NCBI GenBank assembly: GCA_913060655.1
Contig: CAJXTG010000002.1
Location: forward strand, 1 to 64,000
Direction of reading: 5' to 3'
Source: an uncultured Nitriliruptoraceae bacterium
GTDB lineage: Bacteria > Actinomycetota > Nitriliruptoria > Nitriliruptorales > Nitriliruptoraceae
DNA length: 64,000 nucleotides
Both the position numbers and the translations under genes were made by a program. How positions within the stretch are numbered: position 1 is the first letter of the stretch; every line of letters begins with the position of its first letter. Of the stretch, positions 47,182-55,619 are shown piece after piece. The notes beneath the pieces are model-generated. The model saw only the letters and a list, made by a program, of their open reading frames with translations. It did no database searches and was not told the origin of the DNA.

Positions 47182-48267
47182 TCAGCGCTGCCGGTCCGGC
47201 TCGGTCGCCGGTCCCGCGACCGGCCCGCTGACGTGCGCGGCGGGCGCGGCGAGCGCGCCGGGGGCGAGGAGCGCGCCGTCGAGCACCGCATGCTGGCCGA
47301 CGGTCACGTCGGCGCACAGCAGCGACCCGGCGACGTCCGCGCCGTCGCCGATCGCCACGCCGGGCGCGGCGACGACGTGGGGACCGACCGCCGCGCCGCT
47401 GCCGACCTGCACCCCGTCGGAGAGCACGAGCGGCCCGTCGAGACGTGCGTCCGCGGCGATGCGGACGTCGGCGCCGACGCGGACACCGCGCAGGGCGTCG
47501 CGGCCCTCACGTGCCCCGAGGTCCTCGAGGTCCTCGAGCGGCGGCCACCGCATCGCGCCGTCGAGCACGAGCCGCTGCCCGGCGAGGAACCGCTCGGGGG
47601 TGCCGAGGTCGGTCCACACCCCGTCGTGCACGAAGCCGCTGAGACGCTCCCCCGACTCCAGCAGCGCGGGGAACACCTCGCGCTCGAAGCTGAGGGGGCC
47701 GGCGGCGAACCGGTCGAGCGCCCCGGCGGCGAGCACGTAGGCACCGGCGTTCACCGTGTCCTGGCCGGGCAGCGTGCCCGGCGGCGGCTTCTCGACGAAC
47801 GCGCGGATGCGCTCGCCCTCGAGGACGCACACGCCGAACGTCGAGGTGTCAGGGACGCGGGTGAGGGCGATGGTGGCGCACGCCGCGGTCTCGGCGTGCC
47901 GGGCGACGAGCCCGGTGACGTCGAGGTCGCTGAGCACGTCCCCGTTGAGGACGAGCACCGGCTCGTCGAGCCCGAGCGTCGCCGCACGCACCCCCCCTGC
48001 CGTGTCGAGCGGTTCCGGTTCGGGGACCAGCGTGACGTCGAGCCCGTGCGGGGCGAGCAGCTCGACGAGCGGCTCGAACGGTGCCGTGTCCGCACCGACG
48101 ACCAGCCCGACGCGCACGACGCCCGCCTCCCCGAGCCGGCGGGCGAGCCCGGCGAGGAACGGACCGCCGCAGAACGGCAGCAGCGGTTTGGGGAGGGTGT
48201 CGGTCAGGGGGCGCAGCCGTGTGCCCCGTCCCCCCGCGACGATCAGCGCGGTCGTCGGTCCGCTCAT
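47182..48267 (-). CDS. mannose-1-phosphate guanylyltransferase-like nucleotidyltransferase
   Basis: Protein of 361 residues. It has the nucleotidyltransferase domain with ALIVAGGRGTRLRPLTDTLPKPLLP, VLVLNGDVLSDLDV and FVEKPPPG, followed by a left-handed beta-helix region (RVGADVRIAADARLDGP, GSGAAVGPHV). It is most like GDP-mannose pyrophosphorylase (Rv3264c-type); the sugar specificity is inferred from context. The ATG at 48265-48267 overlaps the upstream glycosyltransferase stop. Confidence 0.88.
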   Translation of the reverse strand: MSGPTTALIVAGGRGTRLRPLTDTLPKPLLPFCGGPFLAGLARRLGEAGVVRVGLVVGADTAPFEPLVELLAPHGLDVTLVPEPEPLDTAGGVRAATLGLDEPVLVLNGDVLSDLDVTGLVARHAETAACATIALTRVPDTSTFGVCVLEGERIRAFVEKPPPGTLPGQDTVNAGAYVLAAGALDRFAAGPLSFEREVFPALLESGERLSGFVHDGVWTDLGTPERFLAGQRLVLDGAMRWPPLEDLEDLGAREGRDALRGVRVGADVRIAADARLDGPLVLSDGVQVGSGAAVGPHVVAAPGVAIGDGADVAGSLLCADVTVGQHAVLDGALLAPGALAAPAAHVSGPVAGPATEPDRQR

Positions 48268-49154
48268 CGGCGCTCCCCCGTGCTGCTCCGGGTCGCCCCC
48301 GCACGGGCGGTGGCGACCCCGGTGGCGGCGGCCCACACGGCCAGACCCGGCCACAGCAGCGGCCGCAGCAGCCGCACGGGCGGCGACCCGTGGCGCGCGA
48401 GATAGCGGTCGAGGGACCGTGCGTGCAGCAGGCGGGCGCGGAACGGCCGACGCCGCGTCGACGCGCCGACCTGATGCTCGACGACGGCGGCCGGTTCGAA
48501 ACGGATGCGCCGTCCGCGCGCCCGCAGCCGCACGCACAGGTCGACGTCCTCGACGAACAGCCGGTAGCCCGGGTCGAAGCCGCCCACCAGCTCGAAGTCG
48601 TGCCGGCGGACCGCGAACGCACAGCCGGAGACCCAGTCCACGTCGCAGGCCGCGACGGCGTCGGGGCCGGTCAGGTCGAGGGCGTGGTAGCGGCGCGTGG
48701 CCGCGTTGTCGGGCCGGAGGCGTCCGAGGGCGGCGTGCTGCAGGGCGGTGGGGACGTCCGGGGTGCGGCGGGCCGACGCCTGATGCGCGCCGTCGGGATA
48801 GCGCACCCGGGGGCCGACCAGCGCGACCTCCGGGTCGGCGTCGAGCGCGGCGACGAGCCGTCCGATCGCGAGGGGGCCGATGCGGACGTCCGCGTTGGCG
48901 ATGACGGCGACGGACACGTCGTCGGGGAGCGCCGCGACCCCGGCGTTCGCCGCCCGACCGAACCCGACGTTGACGAGACGCAGCACGCGCGTCCGCGGAC
49001 GCGTGGTGGCGACCGCGTCGGCGGTGCCGTCGGACGAGCCGGCGTCGACGACGACGACGGGACCGGCGAAGTCGTCGAGCGCGGCGAGGGCGGCGAGCAC
49101 CTCGTCGCGGGTGTCGTGGGTGACGAGCACCACGCCCGCGGCGGACGCGCTCAC
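48264..49154 (-). CDS. GT2-family rhamnosyltransferase-like enzyme
   Basis: Protein of 296 residues with VVLVTHDTRDEVLAALAAL, VVVDAGSSDGTADAV, NVGFGRAANAG, VIANADVRIGP and FVEDVDLCVRLRARGRR, the WbbL pattern. Its place directly after rmlD suggests it attaches rhamnose from dTDP-rhamnose to a lipid carrier. The GTG at 49152-49154 overlaps the rmlD stop (GTGA). Confidence 0.87.
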   Translation of the reverse strand: MSASAAGVVLVTHDTRDEVLAALAALDDFAGPVVVVDAGSSDGTADAVATTRPRTRVLRLVNVGFGRAANAGVAALPDDVSVAVIANADVRIGPLAIGRLVAALDADPEVALVGPRVRYPDGAHQASARRTPDVPTALQHAALGRLRPDNAATRRYHALDLTGPDAVAACDVDWVSGCAFAVRRHDFELVGGFDPGYRLFVEDVDLCVRLRARGRRIRFEPAAVVEHQVGASTRRRPFRARLLHARSLDRYLARHGSPPVRLLRPLLWPGLAVWAAATGVATARAGATRSSTGERR

Positions 49155-50053
49155 GGCCCGTCCGCTCCGGGGGCGGTCGTCGGCCGTCCGGCCCGGACGC
49201 CGAGCTCGTCGAGCAGCCGGACGAGGGCGTCGCGCCAGTGCGGCAGCGGTCCGACCCCGAGGGTGCGGGCGTGGGTCGTGTCGAGCACCGACCACGCCGG
49301 TCGCGGCGCAGGGCGTGCGACGGCGTCGGACGACTGCCGCCCGAGGTCGACGGCACGACCGCTGAGGGCGAACACCGCCTCGGCGACGTCGAACCAGGTC
49401 GCGACCCCCTCGTTGACGAGATGGACGGTGCCGTGGCGGCCGGTGACGGCGAGCCGGCGGACCGCCGCCGCGAGGTCCCGGGTCGTCGTGGGCGAGCCGG
49501 TCTGGTCGTCGACGACACGCACCGGGTCGCCGACGTCGGCGAGCCGGAGCATCGTCCGGACGAAGTTGCGGCCCTGCGCGCCCGACACCCAGGCGGTGCG
49601 GACGATGTGGTGCGCGGGGAGCGTCTCCCGCACCAGCTGCTCACCGGCCGCCTTGGTCCGCCCGTAGACGCTCAGCGGGCGGACCGGGTCGGTCTCGGTG
49701 AACCCGCGCGGCGTCCCACCGGGACCGGACGGTGCGGCACCGTCGAACACGTAGTCCGTCGAGAAGGTCACCAGCGTCGCGCCCGTCCGCGCGCAGGCGC
49801 GGGCGAGCCACCACGGGGCGAGGGCGTTCACCCGGTGGGCGCCGTCCGGGTCGGCCTCGCAGCCGTCGACGTCGGTCGCGGCGGCGGCGTTGACGACCAG
49901 CGTCGGGCGGATCGTCGTGACGGCGTCGGCGACGGCCGCCTCGTCGGTCACGTCGAGCTGGTGGCGCGTGAGGCCGACGGGGTCGTGGTCGGCGAAGGCG
50001 TCGAGCAGGTCGTGCCCCAGCTGGCCGCCCGCGCCCGTGATGACGACCCTCAC
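49151..50053 (-). CDS. rmlD: dTDP-4-dehydrorhamnose reductase
   Basis: SDR enzyme of 300 residues for the last step of dTDP-L-rhamnose synthesis. It has VVITGAGGQLGHDLLDAF, VVNAAAATDVDGCE, STDYVFDG, the catalytic YGRTKAAGE and VRTAWVSGAQGRNFVRTM. The GTG at 50051-50053 overlaps the rmlB stop. rmlC (the 3,5-epimerase) is not in this window, so the pathway is incomplete here. Confidence 0.94.
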   Translation of the reverse strand: MRVVITGAGGQLGHDLLDAFADHDPVGLTRHQLDVTDEAAVADAVTTIRPTLVVNAAAATDVDGCEADPDGAHRVNALAPWWLARACARTGATLVTFSTDYVFDGAAPSGPGGTPRGFTETDPVRPLSVYGRTKAAGEQLVRETLPAHHIVRTAWVSGAQGRNFVRTMLRLADVGDPVRVVDDQTGSPTTTRDLAAAVRRLAVTGRHGTVHLVNEGVATWFDVAEAVFALSGRAVDLGRQSSDAVARPAPRPAWSVLDTTHARTLGVGPLPHWRDALVRLLDELGVRAGRPTTAPGADGP

Positions 50054-51042
50054 CGCGCGGCGCCCCGACGCTGCGACGCCCCACCGTCCTTGAGCGGACG
50101 CCACCAGTCCTCACGGGTGCGGTAGAACGCGATCGTCCGGTCCAGCCCCTCCTCGAACGACACGGCGGGACGCCAGCCGAGCGCCCGGATCGCGGTGGTG
50201 TCGACCGAGTAGCGCAGGTCGTGACCGGGCCGGTCGGCGACGTGTCGGATGCGCTCCTCGCCGACGCCGAACCGTTCGAGGAGGGTCATCGTGAGCTCGC
50301 GGTTGGTGAGCTCGTTGCCGGCGCCGACGTTGTAGACGCTCCCGGGCTCCGCCTCGGTCAGCACGAGCCACTGCGCGGCGGCGTTGTCCTCGACGTAGGT
50401 CCAGTCGCGCACGTTGCGCCCGTCGCCGTACAGCGGCACGTCGAGCCCGTCGATCAGGTTGGTGACGAACAGCGGGATGACCTTCTCGGGGTAGTGGTAC
50501 GGCCCGAAGTTGTTCGCCGTGCGGGTCACCGAGATCGGGTAGCCGTAGGTCACCCCGTAGGCGCGTGCGAGCAGGTCCGCACCGGCCTTCGACGCGGAGT
50601 AGGGGCTGTTGGGCTCGAGCGCGTCGCCCTCCTTGAACGAGTCCGGCTCGGCGACGGAGCCGTAGACCTCGTCGGTGGAGATGTGGAGCACGCGCGGGAC
50701 CTCGGCCCGACGGCAGGCGTCGAACACGACCCCGGCGCCGGTCACGTTGGTGTCGAGGAACGCCGCGGGTCCGTCGATCGAACGGTCGACGTGCGACTCG
50801 GCGGCGAAGTTGACGACCATGTCCGCGCCGGTCACGGTCGCGTCGACGAGCGCCGCATCGCGGATGTCGCCGTGCACGAACGTGTAGCGCCGGTCCTCGG
50901 CGACGTCGGCGAGCGACGCGGGGTTGCCCGCGTACGTCAGGGCGTCGAGGTTGACGACCTCGACGTCGTCGGTCTCGGCCAGCACGTGGCGGATGAAGTT
51001 CGAGCCGATGAACCCGGCCCCGCCGGTGACGACGAGCCTCAC
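50050..51042 (-). CDS. rmlB: dTDP-glucose 4,6-dehydratase
   Basis: SDR enzyme of 330 residues. It has VVTGGAGFIGSNFIRHVL, NLDALTYAGN, NFAAESHVDRSI, HISTDEVYGSV, the catalytic YSASKAGAD and TRTANNFGPYHYPEKVIPL. The GTG at 51040-51042 overlaps the rmlA stop. Confidence 0.96.
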   Translation of the reverse strand: MRLVVTGGAGFIGSNFIRHVLAETDDVEVVNLDALTYAGNPASLADVAEDRRYTFVHGDIRDAALVDATVTGADMVVNFAAESHVDRSIDGPAAFLDTNVTGAGVVFDACRRAEVPRVLHISTDEVYGSVAEPDSFKEGDALEPNSPYSASKAGADLLARAYGVTYGYPISVTRTANNFGPYHYPEKVIPLFVTNLIDGLDVPLYGDGRNVRDWTYVEDNAAAQWLVLTEAEPGSVYNVGAGNELTNRELTMTLLERFGVGEERIRHVADRPGHDLRYSVDTTAIRALGWRPAVSFEEGLDRTIAFYRTREDWWRPLKDGGASQRRGAAR

Positions 51043-52115
51043 ACGCGCCCCTCCGTGATCTCGACCTCGGCGTGGTCGCCGAGCAGGAACCGGTGCGCGG
51101 CGGGACGTCGTTCCGTCCGGGCGATCCGCACGTCCCTCCCGAGGAGCGACCCCTCGAGGCGGGGGACGTCGCGGAGATGACAGCGCTCCATCACGACGGA
51201 GTACTCGACCTCGCACCGCTCCAGCCGGCAGTCCCCGGCGATCGACGTGAACGGCCCGACGAAGACGTCCTCGAGCACCGTCCCCGGACCGATGACCGCG
51301 GGTCCGCGGACGTGGCTGCGGACGAGCCGGGCGCCGGCCTCGACGACGACGTCGGGCGTCACGGTGGAGCCCTCGGCGAGGGTGCCGTCGACGCGGCCCT
51401 CGACGGTCGACAGCACGACGCGGTTCGCCTCCAGCAGCTCGTCCTTCTTCCCGGTGTCGAGCCACCAGCCCTCCACGAGGGAGGCGCGGACCGGACGCCC
51501 CTCGGTGACGAGCAGCTGGATCGCGTCGGTGATCTCGAGCTCACCCCGCCATGACGGTTCGATCCGCCGGGCGGCGTCGAGGATCGCGCTGGTGAAGAGG
51601 TAGACGCCCACGAGCGCGAGGTCGGAGGGCGGGTCCTCCGGCTTCTCCACGAGCCGGACGATCGCCCCGTCGTCGTCGAGCTCGGCGATGCCGAAGCGGT
51701 GCGGGTCGGGGACCTGCTTGAGCAGCAGCTGCGCGGCGGGGGCGTCCCGCTCGAACGCCTCGACGACGTGCCGGATACCACCCTCGATGAGGTTGTCGCC
51801 GAGGAACATGACGAAGTCGTCGTCGCCGAGGAACGGTTCGGCGGTCAGCACCGCATGGGCGAGCCCGAGCGGTGCGTCCTGCGGGATGTAGGTCACCTCG
51901 AGCCCGAACGCCGACCCGTCGCCGACGGCGTCGCGGATCTCCGGTCCGGTGTCACCGACGATGATGCCGACCTCGGTGACGCCCGCGTCGCGGATCTGCT
52001 CGAGGCCGTAGAACAGGATCGGCTTGTTCGCCACCGGCACGAGCTGCTTCGCGCTCGTATGGGTGATCGGGCGCAGCCGACTGCCCGACCCGCCGGCCAG
52101 CACGAGACCCTTCAC
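51039..52115 (-). CDS. rmlA: glucose-1-phosphate thymidylyltransferase, long form
   Basis: Enzyme of 358 residues making dTDP-glucose. It has the nucleotide loop VLAGGSGSRLRPITHTSAKQLVPVANKP, FLGDNLIEGG, WWLDTGKKDELLEAN, and a C-terminal left-handed beta-helix of about 110 residues (RLVRSHVRGPAVIGPGT). This is the longer StrD-like class rather than the short form of about 290 residues. The GTG at 52113-52115 has GGAGG upstream; it lies 32 bp after the LCP gene. Confidence 0.94.
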   Translation of the reverse strand: MKGLVLAGGSGSRLRPITHTSAKQLVPVANKPILFYGLEQIRDAGVTEVGIIVGDTGPEIRDAVGDGSAFGLEVTYIPQDAPLGLAHAVLTAEPFLGDDDFVMFLGDNLIEGGIRHVVEAFERDAPAAQLLLKQVPDPHRFGIAELDDDGAIVRLVEKPEDPPSDLALVGVYLFTSAILDAARRIEPSWRGELEITDAIQLLVTEGRPVRASLVEGWWLDTGKKDELLEANRVVLSTVEGRVDGTLAEGSTVTPDVVVEAGARLVRSHVRGPAVIGPGTVLEDVFVGPFTSIAGDCRLERCEVEYSVVMERCHLRDVPRLEGSLLGRDVRIARTERRPAAHRFLLGDHAEVEITEGRV

Positions 52116-52147
52116 GGCCTGTCCTCCTGCACCGCGAGCGGCGCGCC

Positions 52148-53455
52148 CTAGGAGGTGGCGTCGTCACCGACGGCGACGACGACCTGCGTCCCGTCGGGGA
52201 CCCGGACCCCCTCGGGCAGCGGCAGCAGCGGCGCTCCGAGCGTCGCGGCGACCCACCCCGCCCGGACCTCCTGCTCGGGCAGCGCGTAGACGGTAGTCGT
52301 CCCCAGCGCGTCCATCCGCGAGGGACCCGGACCGGCGGTGCCCCGGCTGCGGAAGCCGGCGCTGAGCAGCGTGTCCTGCACGATCTGGGTGCCGAGCTCA
52401 CGTCCGCCGGAGAACAGCACGACGGTGGTCTGCCCACGGGTCTGCGCCGTCCCGCGGTCCGCCGGCGGCCGGCCGGCCCGCAGGTCGTCGAGCAGGGCCC
52501 GGGCGCCCGGCCCGTACGGCAGCACGTAGGCGCGGCCCTCCACGGTCCGTGGGTAGCTGGGCAGCGTCATCATCGGCAGCCCGTCCCGCACGACGCCGAG
52601 CAGCTCGCCCGACAGCGCCCGCATCTCCCCCACGTCCAGCCGGTCGTCGGTGACGAGGTTCGACGCGACGTCCTCGACGAGCTGGGACACGCGTGCCGGG
52701 TCGGTGAGCAGTCGCCCGTCGAGCAGCCCGGCGATCACCGAGCGGATGAACTGCTGCTGCCGGTCGATGCGCTCGAAGTCGGCCCGCGGACCGCTGCGGG
52801 ACCGCACGAACGCGAGCGCGTCGCTGGGACCCATGTCGTGGCAGCCCGCCTCGAACGACGCGCCGCTCTTCGGGTCGACGAGCGGCCGTTCCAGACAGAC
52901 CTCGACGGTGCCGAGGGTGCGGACGATGTCGATGAACCCGCCCAGCGAGACCATCGCGAAGTGGTTGACCGGGAGCCCGAGGTTGGAGCGCAGCGTGCGC
53001 AGCAGCGGGTCCGGACCGCCGGCGAACAGTTCGGTGAGCTTGCGCGGCGCACCGGCGTCGTCGAACACCAGCAGGTCGCGCGGGATGCTCAGCAGCGTCA
53101 CCGTGCCGCGGTCCTCGCTGATCGCGACGTAGAGGATCGTGTCGCTCTGCTGGCCGGTGAAGTTGCCGAGCGTCAGCGCGGCCCGGTCCGCCTCGCTCAG
53201 CCCCGCCCGCGAGTCGGAGCCGACGACGAGGAACGAGCTCGGCCGCGCCGTCGGCTCGACGACGTCGAGCGCCGGGACCGTGATGCGGGTCAGGCTCGCG
53301 TCGGCACGCTGCAGCAGGAGCGTGGCGCTGGCTCCGGCGACGGAGGCGAGCAGCAGCGACACGGCACCGGCGAGCAGCCCGAGGCGGCGCAGCCCACGGT
53401 GGCTGCGGCCCCCCGTGCGCTCCTCGCCCCAGGCGAGCCGGTCACCGCTGCGCAT
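52148..53455 (-). CDS. LytR-CpsA-Psr (LCP) family glycopolymer ligase
   Basis: Membrane-anchored enzyme of 435 residues that moves lipid-linked glycopolymers onto peptidoglycan. One membrane helix lies near the N-terminus (LGLLAGAVSLLLASVAGASA). The LCP core has FLVVGSDSRAGL, QQSDTILYVAISED, TLLSIPRDLLV, NHFAMVSLGGFIDIV and ALAFVRSRSG. A short C-terminal LytR_C-like part follows (TTVVLFSGGRELGTQIVQD). The ATG at 53453-53455 overlaps the preceding gene by 14 bp. Confidence 0.92.
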   Translation of the reverse strand: MRSGDRLAWGEERTGGRSHRGLRRLGLLAGAVSLLLASVAGASATLLLQRADASLTRITVPALDVVEPTARPSSFLVVGSDSRAGLSEADRAALTLGNFTGQQSDTILYVAISEDRGTVTLLSIPRDLLVFDDAGAPRKLTELFAGGPDPLLRTLRSNLGLPVNHFAMVSLGGFIDIVRTLGTVEVCLERPLVDPKSGASFEAGCHDMGPSDALAFVRSRSGPRADFERIDRQQQFIRSVIAGLLDGRLLTDPARVSQLVEDVASNLVTDDRLDVGEMRALSGELLGVVRDGLPMMTLPSYPRTVEGRAYVLPYGPGARALLDDLRAGRPPADRGTAQTRGQTTVVLFSGGRELGTQIVQDTLLSAGFRSRGTAGPGPSRMDALGTTTVYALPEQEVRAGWVAATLGAPLLPLPEGVRVPDGTQVVVAVGDDATS

Positions 53456-54728
53456 CGTCCCCCCCGTCGATGGGAGTGGTCAGGTCCCGACCGAGCAGCA
53501 CGACGATCGCGACCGGCTCCCCCTCGAACAGCGGTGGGTCGTCGACCGCCTCGATGGCGGCGGAGGGGAACTGCTCCGCGAGCAGGAACGCGACCGGCTC
53601 GGCCTCGCGGTCGCCCGCAAGGTAGTTGATGACGGTGCGCTCCCGATCGAAACGGACGTCGTTCCCGGTGCCCTCGACGGTGAACCCGGCGGCGGTGAGC
53701 TCGGCCTCGTACTGCGCCGCGAGTCCGGCGACGCCGGCACCGTTGAGCACGGCGACGCCGGTGACCGAACGCAGCCGCTCGACGTCCTCCTCCGGTTCGA
53801 TGTCCTCGAAGGGCAGCCCGTCCTGCAGGCGCTGGAACCGGAGCATCGCCGCCTCCTCGAGCACGACGAGCTCGCCGGTGCTCGGGTTGCGGACCATCGG
53901 CAGCCGGTCGACGTCGATCGGCGTCACCTCCCCCAGCGCCGGTGCGAGGTCGATGAGCGACCGCACCCCGAGGTCGACGTCGGTGACGACCTGGCCGGCG
54001 AGCACGTCGACGACGGCACGCCCCTGCAGGGGGCTGCGCACGAACAGGGACGTGTCGACCTGCGCGGCGACGGCGCGGAGCACGGCGGCACCGCGGGCGA
54101 GGACCTCCTCGACGTCGGGGTCGCGCAGCCAGGCGCGGACGTCGTCCGGTGTCGGCTCGTCGCAGCCCCACCCGCCGCACACCTCGAGGGGTCCGAGCTC
54201 GCGCACCAGCCCCGGCAGCGCGTCGGTCGAGACGGCCACGACGTGGTCGAGCCGCACCTCGGTGTAGTCGATGATCGCGCGGGCGAGCCGGTCCGCGCCG
54301 AGCTCCCGCTGGACGGCGTCGAGCGACATCAGCCCCTGCCCGTCGACGACGACCTCGATGCTGCTGGGGATGACCAGCGCCGCCGGCTCCGTCCGCCCCC
54401 CACCGACCTGCAGAAGAACGGGCGGTGCGACCAGCGGGCTGGGTCGCGGCACCGTCGGATCGAGCGGTTCGACGAGCAGGAGCAGCAGCGTCGTCGCGTC
54501 GTCGGGCGCCTGCGCACCGGACGCCCCGAGCAGCAGCACGTCCTCGCGCAGCGCGGTGAGCGGGACGCCCTCGAGGCGGTTCGAGCCGAGCAGCCACAGG
54601 CCGCCGACGAACGCGGCCCACAGGACGGCGACGATGACGAGCCCGATGAGGGCGCGGAGCAGGACCCGCAGGAGGCGGACGGGCGAGCGGCGGCGGGTCA
54701 GCGTGAAGCCCGGCAGCTCCGACACCAC
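53442..54728 (-). CDS. divergent LCP-like protein with LytR_C domain
   Basis: Protein of 428 residues with one membrane helix (LIGLVIVAVLWAAFVGGLWLLG) and an LCP-like region (REDVLLLGASGAQAPDDATTLLLLLV, LDHVVAVSTDALPGLVRELG), then a LytR_C domain (VTGVAVLNGAGVAGLAAQY). The usual SDT...SIPRD catalytic stretch is replaced by DDATTL and VIPSSIEV, so the arginine is lost and it may be an inactive partner of the next LCP protein. The GTG at 54726-54728 has GGAGG upstream. It is the first gene of the eight-gene operon. Confidence 0.82.
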   Translation of the reverse strand: MVSELPGFTLTRRRSPVRLLRVLLRALIGLVIVAVLWAAFVGGLWLLGSNRLEGVPLTALREDVLLLGASGAQAPDDATTLLLLLVEPLDPTVPRPSPLVAPPVLLQVGGGRTEPAALVIPSSIEVVVDGQGLMSLDAVQRELGADRLARAIIDYTEVRLDHVVAVSTDALPGLVRELGPLEVCGGWGCDEPTPDDVRAWLRDPDVEEVLARGAAVLRAVAAQVDTSLFVRSPLQGRAVVDVLAGQVVTDVDLGVRSLIDLAPALGEVTPIDVDRLPMVRNPSTGELVVLEEAAMLRFQRLQDGLPFEDIEPEEDVERLRSVTGVAVLNGAGVAGLAAQYEAELTAAGFTVEGTGNDVRFDRERTVINYLAGDREAEPVAFLLAEQFPSAAIEAVDDPPLFEGEPVAIVVLLGRDLTTPIDGGDDAQR

Positions 54729-54800
54729 GTCACCTCCCGCCCGCGGCCCGCGGCCCGCGCGCCGCCGCCTCCGGTCCCCGACCGGGACCCCGGGCCGCGG

Positions 54801-54825
54801 AGCGTAGGGCCGGCGCCGATAGCCT
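54801..54825. promoter_or_regulatory. divergent promoters: sugar/LCP operon and TIGR03089 gene
   Basis: A -10 TACGCT on the minus strand (54801-54806) lies 72 bp before the LCP-like GTG. A -10 TAGCCT on the plus strand (54820-54825) lies 34 bp before the ATG at 54860. They are only 13 bp apart, so polymerases would compete. Confidence 0.45.
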
Positions 54826-54859
54826 CCGCGGTCCCGCGACGGCGAACGGACAGGCTCGC

Positions 54860-55615
54860 ATGCGCATCACGGTCGGGGCCCGACCGCCCGCCGCCGACGA
54901 CGTCCCCGGCGCGCTGGAGGGCGCGGTCGCGCTCCTCGGGCAGCGGCCCGCGATCACCGGCCTGCATGCGGGCGAGCGGCGCGAGCAGGGGTTCGCCTCC
55001 CTCGCCGGCTGGGTCGCGAAGGGCGCGAACCTGCTCGCGCTGGAGGTCGGTGCCGCACCGGGCGACCGCCTGGCGCTGGGCGGGCCACCCGGCTGGCCCG
55101 TCGCCGCCGTGGCACTGTCCGCCTGGTGGGTCGGCATGACCGTCGTCCCGCTGGGGAGGGCCGAGGACGCGGCGGTGGTGGTCGCGCACGCGGCGACGGC
55201 GTCGTCGGCTGCCGCGTCCGGGCCTGCCGACCGGTTCGTCTTCGGTGACGCCCTCGACGGCTCCGGCTCGGACCCGGACGGAGCGGAGGCGTGGGTGGAC
55301 GCGGTCACGCCGCACGGCGACCGGCCGCCACCGGCGGTGCGGGACGGGTCGCGGGTCGCGTTCGTCGCGACCGACGGGACGGGGACGACCCAGCGTGACC
55401 TGCTCGCCACCGTGCCGGCGGGGACGGAGGGCGTGCTCGGCCTCGACCGTGCGGGCGATGACGACGTCGTCGCCGGGGCGGACGGTGCCCGCCGGCTGGC
55501 GGCGCTGGCCCTGCGGCCGCTGGTGACCGGCGCGGCGACCGTCGTCCTCGACGTCGACGACGCGGACCGGGACGCGCGCGCGACCGCCGAGCGGGTCGCG
55601 CTCTGGTACGCCTGA
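54860..55615 (+). CDS. TIGR03089 family protein
   Basis: Protein of 251 residues matching the actinobacterial TIGR03089 family (Rv3268-like) that looks like a shortened AMP-binding/acyl-CoA synthetase fold: LAGWVAKGANLLALEVGAAPGDRLALGGPPGWP, then AALSAWWVGMTVVPLG. No full adenylation motif is visible. The function is unknown. It is divergent from the LCP operon, as in mycobacteria, and its stop is 4 bp from the convergent acyl-CoA dehydrogenase stop. Confidence 0.82.
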   Translation: MRITVGARPPAADDVPGALEGAVALLGQRPAITGLHAGERREQGFASLAGWVAKGANLLALEVGAAPGDRLALGGPPGWPVAAVALSAWWVGMTVVPLGRAEDAAVVVAHAATASSAAASGPADRFVFGDALDGSGSDPDGAEAWVDAVTPHGDRPPPAVRDGSRVAFVATDGTGTTQRDLLATVPAGTEGVLGLDRAGDDDVVAGADGARRLAALALRPLVTGAATVVLDVDDADRDARATAERVALWYA

Positions 55616-55619
55616 GCGC

